Below, in pieces: positions 37,201 to 49,200 of a stretch of DNA of 64,000 nucleotides (positions are counted from its first letter, which is position 1; every line of letters starts with the position of its first letter). This stretch comes from Owenia fusiformis (taxonomy: Eukaryota > Annelida > Polychaeta > Sabellida > Oweniidae): NCBI GenBank assembly GCA_903813345.2, contig CAIIXF020000012.1, positions 23,138,184 through 23,202,183 on the forward strand, given 5' to 3'. A program made the translations under genes and the position numbers. The notes under the pieces are model-generated. The model did not search any database, had not been told where the DNA came from, and was given only the letters and a program-made list of their open reading frames with translations.

Positions 37201-40200
37201 TATCCAATCAGAATTACTCGTCAGAAAATGACTATCCAATCAGAAAGCGGAGTCTTTGCATTTATCTGTTTACACGTAGCTGGACATAATTTCACATTCA
37301 GATTCTTGTTTTTGTTTTTTGTAACCAATGTTTAGTGCAAACAGTCATAGGCATCTGTAACAATTGTCACACTCTTCTAACATTTTGCAGGTGGTGACAT
37401 TTTACCTTATGCTTTTTTACTGCTGTAGACTTTATTTTTTATTCAAAGGTCATTTCTTCTTAACAACCCCATGGAGTTTAAGTAGATTAAGTTCAATGGT
37501 TTGTGAATAAGTACATGACATACTGACTTTAAATTACCATTTATACTAGCTAATGTATACAACTCATGGCCAGTACTTAACCAACCCTGTGACTGAATTA
37601 AGTTTTTGTCATTTTTCCAGTATTTTCATTCATTTTTTGAGGCCACCATAAGACCTTGGATGACTTGCTGATAAAATTATTTTAAAATATAAGCTCCACT
37701 TTGTCCCTGTTATGTATATAACCTGGGTGGTATTTTTTTGTATTGTGGTATATTGAACTTCTAGTACAGTAGTACAATAATATATATATACAATTACAAG
37801 TACTGTATACCCAAAAAGAAATGAAAATTAAAAATACTTTGTTTTTGTTCTTATGCAAAGAATCAATGAAATTCAATAATACATTGGATCAATAACACCT
37901 AAGGCACATTTTTGCTTTTGACAATAATTGTAACTTTTCAGCTTTCACTTTTCATATGAAGCCACACACATATTTAAGAGTGTTCACAAGAATATATTGC
38001 ATTATTCTCTAAATATACATGTGCTGAATAGATGTTAAGACTGAATTAATCAGTATCGTTCATATTAACAATCTGTGGAACAGCCAAGAATTTGCAGCCA
38101 TTTTCAAATATTATTTTCCCCAAATGTGACTTTTTGTTGATGTTGTAGTTGTTGTTATTCATTTCAAATTGTAATTTTTTCATTGTGGAGATGTCATTTT
38201 ATTGTTTGCCAGTTTTAGAATTGATATTATATTAACAGTTCAGTATTATGCACAACCTTGAGAAATTTCTTGGATTGAAGTGACGGGAGAACCATTGTTT
38301 ACTACATGAACATAGCAATTTGCTAATTGTTTTGTGGCAGTAAAACCTGTGTAAATGGAACACTATTGGGACCACAAAAAGTGTTCTACTAGTTTAGTGT
38401 TTCACTTACAGATGTATTCTTCTTGACAATTTTATTGCATTTGCTAATTATCAAAAAACTTGACCTCAAACCCTGAGGCGATACCATGCCATGTGGTATT
38501 GCTGTGCATAAAACTGAGCTATTGTTGTTTTATTGTTGTTGTTTTTGTTTATACTAAAAAGTTGTTATCGTTTGAATTGTTGCATGTGATCAGCTGAAGC
38601 CGCCAAAGCAAACCAGAAGGATTACAGTGGTATTGAAGACATTGACCAACTACAAGTATTGGTATGTTGACCCTAAACATGTTTTAATGTACCCTCTGGT
38701 CCAATTGAATCTGTGCGTCATAATGCAATGCTCATAATTTTTGAAACCATATAATTTCATGCTTTCAGGGTTTGATGCCCTATACATTATGTTATGAGCA
38801 TTACATGATGACACGCAGATTTTTTTTGATCAGAGAGTACCCTTTTTAATTTATGATTTTGCCTCTGTAAAAGAGAGAGTTTCATCTTCCTAATTGCAAG
38901 ACTCTGGGACTCAGGGTAGTTTTAATGTTAATTAATGACAGGATTTAGTCTTGCATCAAGTCCTTTGTATATTCAATACTGTTTCACAAGACTTTGGTTT
39001 GTAGTCAGTGTCAGGTTGGGTTAGATTGGAGGCTTGTTGCAAGACTTGATGCGGTTGCAGGTATTACTATTACATTGGTGTCCTTCCAAGCGTCCTTTTG
39101 CATTCTGTATTCTAGATTGTGAACATTTTGAATATTGTACTTTACCATGTTTACTAAATTTGATTTGATTTTTGCATGGAGTTTTGTGGTGTTTGTTATG
39201 AAACATGAAAGTACATAGAACTTGAACGTACATAGTACTTGAAAGTACATAGAACTTGAAAGTACATAGTAATTTATGTTTAATCCTTTTATGTTTGTAT
39301 AGTACTAAATAAACAAATACATATGAAATTAGATAATTTAAATTATTTGTTTTTTAATTTAATTCGTTTCCAGTTGAATGATGCACCCAACTATGATGAG
39401 AAGAAGCGAATCCGAGCACAAATGCGGGAAGTCAGAAAGAGGCTGCGAGAAGGAACAGGTACACAAATTGATTAAATGATGACCTTCCCCACCCTCTACA
39501 TGTTATTATGTAGTGTACATTATTTCATATACAGTATATGATACATTAGGGAATATGTAATATGAAATTGTTAATTTGAAGTTAAATACAAGTTGTAGGT
39601 TAAATATGAGGGGAGTATATTGTGCTAGTTAATTGTTGATATAAAGTTGAAGTGTATATAATCCATAATACAAGTACAAGTTCATTGTTTCTAAAGTAGG
39701 GAGATACCATTCATGTGACCTTTTCATAGTTTCTTAGAAGCTGTTTTGTTCACCTGAACGTGTATAGTTGAGGCTATTGATATACTGGCAGATCTGCCCC
39801 CTTAAAATAAGCCAAAAATATGTTTTCATCTTGGGTTTGAAGAAATGAGAAAATTGACCTTTTTCTGTGGACCTCAAAAGGTCTCATATTTTTGAAAATG
39901 GGTCCAAAATGTCCCAGTTTGTCATCAGATTTGCACTCATCCCCACTGCAAGCACTTAATGTGTCCAATTCCCAATTTCATGTCATACCCAGTTGAAATC
40001 CAGGCTAGTAACTTAACTCCATTTGAGAAAATCATAAAATTAAACATTCAGATTTTTTAACCAGTTGCTGCCATTTCGGTCAGAATGATGTCACATCATA
40101 TATGATGTCAGTTTAATGATTTTAGAAGTTTTAAAAGACATTTATCTTATAGACATTGCTACGTAATTAATAACTGTAACCACAATTAGAAAAAGTTAAT

Positions 40201-43200
40201 GGGAACTTGTTAATATAGATGTTAAAATAGATTTGACACATTGATATAGATTTGACACATTGATATAGATTTGACACATTGATACACATTTTTCAAACTT
40301 AACCAAACACTGGTCAGTTTTATAGATACTCCAGTGCCACACGTCAAACTTTTCACTTGTATATGTAAATCATTGAGAATTACATGAGTTTAGAGATAAT
40401 TGTATCTAATCTATAGGGAGTAATGCAAAGTACTTCACACTTGAAAGTTGACCATGTTTCTACTTCAATATACCCCCTCAAATTATACCACATTTTTGTG
40501 GATATTTCAGTCATTTTTAGTCACAGTTATTTTAAATATTTATTGGTTTGTATATTTTCAAAATATGAAATTCTTATGTGTTAATTTAATTTAGTAATGA
40601 TTTTCATCTATGTAGTTTAACATTATATTATTCCATTTCATGATTAGATTTTTATTAAGGTTGATACGAGTGTTACTTGGTTGTAAGAATGTGTCACCAA
40701 TTGTAAATCATAACATCATATGTCACTTTGTACATTTTTATTAGAACTAGTACATTGTGTTTTAGCCTAATGGTCAAAAGGTATGGTGTCTCATAGCTCC
40801 AACTTCATGAAAATGAGAAATAACATCCATTGTGCTATCTTCATGTGAAGATGAACTTGTATTTTATCATTGCATGACCTATGTCTGTTATGTCATTTCA
40901 TCAGCTCTCATTGGTTGAAAATATATTGTTGACCATGTTGCTAGGAAACAAAATGAACAATAAAGAATTTGGGCATTTTTGTATCTTAAGGGTTGTGTCT
41001 GGCATGGATATTAACTTATGAAAAAGATTTAATAATTGATGTACATGTATACCATTATGGTATTTTGTTTATATATAGTTTTTTTTTCTTGGTTGTGGTC
41101 TGTATGATATATGCCTCATTTGACCAGGTCATGTCCTTCTTATCATTGTAGTGTTTCAGTAAAAGTATTCTGCTTAAACTGAGTCCCTACTCCTTGATAA
41201 AATTTTTTACTCGGATAGTTCCATTAAAGTTTAGTGATACCTTCAAACATTTCCTAAAGCAATGCTATGTATTTCAACTTTTTTTTATCAGAGAGACCAG
41301 TTTTTTTTATACTAATAGTTCCTCAGTAACATGAAACTACTCAGGAACTGTTTAGGCTCAGTACAGGTTTCACTGATGCCTAAAATACTATCCATCTCAA
41401 AATATTGACCAAAAAGACCAGATGATATCCTTTTCAGGGGCGGATCTGGGAACCAACAAGGGGGGCCCAAATTGCAGGTCAGAGAAAAAAACCTTTTGGG
41501 CCCAAAAACGCAAAAGTGGGCCCAAATTTTGAAATTTTGAGGCCTATTTTCTACAAAATTTAGTAATGACCAAAAAGGCCCACTTTTTGGGCCTGTAAGG
41601 CCTTTTTTGGTCTGGGCCCACCCAGGGGGGGGGGGCTGGGCCCCCAGGCCCCGTGTTTTTATTATACTTGCAGTACTGCAGTAAAATTAAACTACTCATG
41701 AACTCGTATAGCCTCTGTGTTCAGGTTTCACTGATGTTGTCAAACATTTTTATTTACAATGCGTGGTCATGTGTACATAATACATGTATATGTATCTAAG
41801 TATCTCACCTTTTCATCAGAAATATTTTCATTTATATGAAAATTATCTTGAACAAATAGAGGATCATGTTATACATAATGTAGATCACTTGTCCAGATTA
41901 GGAACAACTCATGAGTGAAATATCATGCTTATCATGTTTTTAAATGTGAAAATCAGAGGAAAAGAGAGGACTGAATAAGTAATAAAATATACAGGCATAA
42001 AGTATAAGCTCTAAATTATATAGAAATTCTGGAAAATCATCCATTTCATTCAAAATTTGTAGAGAAAATATATGAATTAGCTTTACAGTTTAGATATGTT
42101 TTGAAATATTAGGATAAGATTTATCAGTTTATATCAATCTGAAGTTATTTGAGAAGTAAATGAAAGCTAAATCTATATCTGTAACATAAAATATACTTAC
42201 TTGTATCCAGGTTTTAATCCTCTAGAAGTCATCAGCTTGGGTCCTCTGGACAACCTAGTGCATGATATTTAACAAAGGGAAACTATAAAGGGCTCAAAAT
42301 TGTTGCCATTTATTGTGTGTCAATTAATTTGTCTTTTATAATGGATTATTTAGGAACATCATCATCAGCTCCAGCTAAATCTGAAACGCTTAGAGACACT
42401 TCTAAATCTATCACGAAAGACACATCTAGGGTTGACACATCTAGAAAGGACACACCTAGTGCAATAAGGGAGACTGCAACTCTGAAAGGTGATCTTTCTT
42501 ATATGTTGAAAGCATTTTTAGCATAGGATAATACTGAAATGTTAATCAGTTTACCAATTCAAAAATGTTCAACCAGAGATAGTTTTGCATTGTGAATTTA
42601 AACAATAATATATGTATATGGAACTTACTTCATTTTCCCATGCAGTAATAGTTGATTTGTTAAAAATAATATATGCAGGGAAAGCATAAAGGGTAACACT
42701 AAAACACAAAGTTTTAAAGCTATTTGATCAACAGAATTATACTTCAAGCAATGCACAAAGATGAAGCCCTCTGGATAATAAAAAATATAAAAATCAAACC
42801 ATGTCACTAGCATGAAATTTATTTTCTAAGAATTTCTGAATTCATATATGGAGTTCTAATAAATTACTAAATCTTAAAAATCATTCCAGAGAAAACCAAG
42901 GTAGATACTGAATCAGTCACTTCAGTTAAATCAGCTCCACCAGCCCCTGAACAAAATGGTGAAACTCCCAAGGAAGAAACTTCTGATAAACCTGAAGAGG
43001 TTCGTAATAACACCAGTGAGGCCCCTTCTAAACAGAGCAAAGCAGTTGCCGATGTGACAAATGAGGCTCCTTCTAAACAGAGCAAAGATAGTGAGAAGGT
43101 GACCAATGGTGACGCTGATAATCTCGAGGATATACAGAGTATGCCCATCTTGGAAAAATTGGTATGTTTACTCCATGGTCATCTTAATCTAAATACTCTA

Positions 43201-46200
43201 ATTATGTCACCACCACAAGTGGGACATATTGTTCATGGACTCCAATTTTTGTGGATGGTGGTTGGTGTTCGGCGGTTGGCATCTGTAACAAATGGCAAGT
43301 AGTGACATTTTGGATGTTAATGCCTTGTTCATGTTTAATTTAGATTCTGAATGAAAGGTTAGGAGGTTCATTTTTCTTTGAAGCGATAGTGAAATAATGA
43401 ATAATGATCACAATCAAATGTTCTTTGACAAAGGTTGGTTAAAACTTGTGATTTCCTATAAAGAAACCTTTTTAATTGTCAATGATGAATTATTACAGCT
43501 TGATGATTATGAACTGGAGGTAAGATTCTATTGGTTACCAGGCTTGCTTTGTAGGGCTTATTAAAGTTGATATACATGTATCATCTCATCATCAACCATG
43601 ATGGACATATTAACAATGTTGAAGGGTACAAAATATTAGTGTAGTCCTAGAGCTGAAACCAATTTTCACTTCAGCATCATTTGAATTGAACATAATCATT
43701 ATTAATCTTTTCTTTTAGCTCTAATACACATAAAACGTATCATTTCACCGCTTTTATTTGAAGCATGCATAAGCTAGAAAAATATAGATCTGTATTTATA
43801 AATTCAGATTCACTTTCTACTAATACAAACACTAGTGGATTCTCTGATTTAGTCCATTGCTTATTTGGCCTCAAAGCAGTATATTGTGTTATATTGATAT
43901 AGAGACTCTACCTTAAGGGTGGGGGCTCACATTTCTTTCTCAGGGTGGTCAGTTTCTACTAACAAAACAAACTAAAGTCGAACACAGAGTGAACTGTTTT
44001 GGTTTCACTCATCCCCAGAAGCTTGATTTTATTTAGCTGGTTATTCGGTATAGGTACTGTCCAAATATTATTAATGTTGGCTTAATTCTACATTTCAAGG
44101 TCCATTCTGAGAATTTATTAACCATTTTAAAATTGTGTTGTTCCCTTCCATCTTTGTTCCATCTTTAAGCCAATGGGGGGGTGATTATTTGTACTATCCA
44201 GGATATACTGAGCAAATATTTCATTCTTTGAAGGGCAAAACCTGTTCATCTTTCAATGATTTTTGCAGCATGTATTGCCCGCAGCCCGTAGGGCGAGAAA
44301 TACATGCTTTAAAAATCATTGAAAGTGCAACTGGTATTGCCCTTCTTCAAAGAATGAAATATTTGTTTTATTATATCATTGCTAGACATTCTCTGTGATC
44401 ATTTATTTTAATCAATAATTATATCATAAACCCAGAATGCCTAAGTTAACATAATTGCGTCATTGTACAGTACACTTTATTTTCGTCCAGTGCAGTTGTC
44501 AGAATTCCCGGGCGGGCAACACACTGGGCAATACGTCTTTTATTATCCTAAAATTGAGGGAGCTGTGAAATACGCTATGGTATTTTTGATCACATGGTAC
44601 TGAATCAGCCAATCAAATCACGCAATATCTAGCAAGATATAATAAATATCAGTATTGGTTTATGTTATTTAGTTGGAGGATACCAAGGATTTCAGCAGAA
44701 GACGAGAGATTCGAGCAGCTATGAGGGAGTTACGTGCCAAGATTAAAGGTAACATTGATACCAGTTGCCATGGAAATGTTGAGTCATACAGTTAAGAATC
44801 AGTCGTCAATAATTATCCCAAATTTTCTCAATGGATTCATAGTTCTTATAGCCAAAAGTTTTGTTTTATCAATCATTGATTTTTACATCACATTAAATGT
44901 GCAAAAACTTTATGATTAAAAGATGCAATGCAATGTCCTTGTTGAGACCATCTACCTTGACTTAAGAATTGTATCAAATGTGTAATGAGGAAGCTCAACA
45001 GTTACATTTTATATTACAGAGGGTGTTATGACAGTTGCAGAAAGACCAACCACAGAAATGTCTGTCACACAAGGTGATGATGGCTCTGTCACCATGAGAG
45101 CCAGTAGTGTCACAGAGGGTGGCACACGAGTTGTCAAGACAACTGTCAAACACTCCCGCACTCCTAGCCAATCAGAAATCACTGAAAAAGACACAGTTGT
45201 AACCACAACAACAGAGGTACCAGGATGTGGTGATTTTGCCGAAACTGATCATATTGTGACAAAACGAAAAGTCACTTCGAGGAAATCCGAATACTATGAC
45301 TCGCAGGCGACATCAACGAAGACGCTTCATACACGGTCTGGTTCAGAATACACAGAAATGGATCTTGTTCAGGAACATGAGGAAGAGTCAGTCTCTAAGG
45401 ATGAACAGAAGGCAGATAGGACGCACACTAACGTCATTGTGAGGAAGCCTAGTGTTGAAATGGTACTGGATGATGCTGATACTGATGTGTTCACTGAACC
45501 TGATATTGCAGGTAAATTTAGACCAATAGATCCCATACACAATTTTTAAGCCAATATGATATTTAAGTTTACCAAAATACCAGTATACTGTGTATAGGTT
45601 ATTTACTGGGATCTAATGGAAGTAGCATCTAGAGGTGCATTTTTAAGTAATATTATATAATGATGGCAGAACAAGAGGTTGCCTTGCATATCACTTATTT
45701 TTGCATTGCATTATGGGATGTATTTCAGTGGAGCTACTGGAGGCTTTGAGTGATGTCACAGTGACAGAAGGGGAGGTGGCTACCCTACAATGTAAAATAC
45801 AGGGCCCAAAAGAACCAACTGTTACATGGTATGTCACATGGACTCTTTATTTTGAGATATTTCTTTTCTGCTAAAAAGCTGTTTTGGTGGCTTCTTGTCA
45901 TTATATGTTTTATTTGAGTTAATCTTTGGGAATGTAATATTTGATTTGTTAAAGCAACCTTTGTTTGTGAACACTTTTTGGTCACTGTCCCCTCATGCGT
46001 ATAACCTCTTCATGTAATTGCTTTTCCATGGTAGCCACTAGGCATCCTCACCACTGTTTATTTTTAGAAACATGGCCTGTAATTGGAAAAAGTGAATGGA
46101 TGATGGAGCAGCTGATTTCTTCTAGAAAATTTGGCAAATCTGCAAGATTTATTGAGAAAGGCTTGAGAAAGGTTAAATCTTTTATAACCTCAAATATACC

Positions 46201-49200
46201 TGTTTTCTCCTGTAGGTACAAGGACAGTGCAGAATTGAAGGAAACCCCCAGTATTAAGCAGACATTCACCTCAGGTGTGTGCCAGTTAGAGCTGAGGGAG
46301 ACATGTGTGGATGATGGGGGACAGTACACATGTAAGGTTGCCGGGGGCAACACTGAGATGTCAACAACAGCAGGCCTCATAGTCAATGGTAAATATGCAT
46401 ATGCATTTCAAAATGTAACTTATAGTACATCATGGATTGTGGACATTTACATTCTTTTTGAAAATGTGAAAAACTCACTTGAAATATGGCATAAATAGTT
46501 GCAAAAGCTATAAGGTGCATACACTTCCACATATGTTCAGATTTAGTTGAAAATCTATGGTTTACTTGAAAATGTGTATTGAAAGCATGTGTGATTTACT
46601 TGAAAGTATGTGATTTCAGCAAGAGAAGTTGCCCCTAAATTCATCAAAGAACTCTTGGACCAGACGGTAGATGATGGTGCAAATGTCACATTTTCCTGCA
46701 AAGTAGAAGCAAATCCTCCACCCACAATCATATGGCGCCATAATGATAAGCTCATCAAAAGTAACGCTGATTTCAAGCAGATGTTTTCTCAGAATGAGGC
46801 TAAGATGGTGGTTAATGAGGTCTTCCCAGATGACAATGGAAAGTATACATGTATTGCGAAGAATTCAGTAGGAGAGGCATTGACTATGTGTACATTGAAG
46901 GTCTTAGGTGAGTGCTACTGTATATTTTACCCTACTATCACACCAAACTAGTTCTCACTACGTTCTCGAAAACGGGCTTCAACTGTGTACGAACGGACTG
47001 GACCTACTAAGAACCGTTTGGGATCTATTTACAAATTTCATCGAACGTACTCGAACGGGTAGGTCCTCTAGAACTTTAGACAATGCTCAAAATGTTCTCC
47101 TGGTCGTCACGTTCTACAATTAGAACGAGTGACAACGTACTAACGACGAGCTGGACGTACTACGAACGGAACCGTCATACTTGAATCCTACTAGGGACGT
47201 TTTAACAACGAGTTGAACTGTCTGATGACGTGTTGAGAACGAGGTAGAACTAATTGCAAATGGGTTTAAACTGATTAAGAACGTATTTAACACTGCTTAT
47301 GAACTAGTTAGCAAAAACATAGCTATCACACCAAACAAGTTGCCACTGCGTTCTTCAAAACTGGTTTTAAACTGCGTGCGAACGGAATGAACGTAGCTGC
47401 AACTTTCTAAGGTCTATTTACGAACCTTATGAACGTTCTCAGACGGGAATGTGATTTTAGAATTTTGAATCGATTCAAAATTCGATGGCGACCATACCAT
47501 TCTGTAATCAGGTCATGTTGACCTTCTAGACTAAGGGACGCGTTCTACTACGTTGCACACCGACGTGGTGCGACCTGAACGAACTGCGAACGAGATGGAC
47601 GTATTGAAGACTGTTTAAGAATGAAGAAGCTAATTATTTCTGACATATTTCCCGACCACAGCCAGACTGAGCCCGTTTTACGACGTTTTTGTAGGACTGG
47701 CAAGAACGGGTAAGAACTAGTTTGGTGTGATAGGGGGGTAAAGGAAACTTCTTGATGCGTGCCTTAAAGCATGAAAGGCAATACAAGTAAAAGAGAGCAC
47801 ATGAGAAATCTGTAATTATACAAAATTATTAAAATTCATCTATGGCCGGATACTCTCAACCAATCAAATTGTGCATTTTTTTTTTGTTAATTATCGCTCA
47901 TCTATAAATAACCAATACGAGTATGTAACCACACTGTTAGATACAGGGGTGCTTCATTCATAGGTCAGACTCAGAACTCAAACCACCTCAGCATTAACAC
48001 TTCATCACTGTTGAATCCTACACACATTAGACAACAGTCTAAATGATTGATTTGGTTTCCCTTTGAAAATGGAACTTAAAATATATGTACTGAACAGTGT
48101 ATTTGAAAATATATGGTTTATGCTGAAACACATGCCTATGTAAGATTTACTTGAAAATATATGAAAATTATGAGAAGATTGGACTTAGGAAAGACTTCTA
48201 TTAAAATGTACTTAACTTTGTGATTTAATTGTCAAAATATATTATTATAGCCCAAGAAGTTGCCCCTAAATTCATAGAAGAACTCTTGGATCAGACAGTA
48301 GATGATGGTGCAAATGTTACATTTTCCTGCAAAGTAGAAGCAAATCCTCCACCCACAATCATATGGCGCCATAATGATAAGCTCATTAAAAGTAACGCTG
48401 ATTTCAAGCAGACGTTTTCTCAGAATGAGGCTAAGATGGTGGTGAATGAGGTCTTCCCTGATGATAACGGAGATTATACATGTATTGCGAGAAATTCAGC
48501 AGGAGAGGCATCAACTATGTGTACATTGAGAGTCTTAGGTGAGTGATGAATGCAACAGTTGTGTATCTATAAACTATAAATCCACCATATATACTCATTT
48601 TATTCATAATGATTTATACAAAAAATATTGAAAAAATCTTTTGTAACAATTATTGATATTCCTGAACTCCATTCCTAAAGAAAATGAATCATGTTATTTT
48701 TTGACACACATACATTTATGCAATTTAAACTCTCTTCTTATCCTCGCTTTGTAAGTTCCTTCTATACTAACGATGACATTTTTGTTTATATTAAATTTGA
48801 ATATTTGTTTGTTTTACAGAAGATAAGCCTAGCATCCCAGAAGTGATAGAAAAACTAAAGAACACGTCATTCAAAGATGGCCAAATTGATGCGACACTTC
48901 AGTGCGTCTTAAGTTCATCCATGACGCCATCTATCATGTGGTACAAGAACAACAAATTTCTGAAACCATCTGAGGATTTTCAACAAACATATAAAGATGG
49001 CGTTGCAAAGCTTGTGATAAGTGAAGTTTTCCCAGAGGATGCTGGGACATATGAATGCGTTGCTATGGCAAATAATGAAGAAGCCTCAACAAAGTGCAAG
49101 GTTAATGTTACAGGTAAATAAAAAATGTTGATTTTTGAGTATTTGTGAAAATATTTTCTGATTTGAGAAATTTTAATCTCAGAATAGGCATTTTTGGTCA

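Noticed and set aside
42867-43148. 93-codon minus frame
   Set aside because: Shadow of exon 6 of the smoothelin/Ig gene.
45995-46498. 167-codon + frame as one exon
   Set aside because: Only the 46216-46388 part has Ig features; the front part is intron ahead of the TTCTCCTGTAG acceptor.
46908-47123. 71-codon frame after exon 12
   Set aside because: It lies in the TA-flanked MITE beyond the GTGAGT donor.
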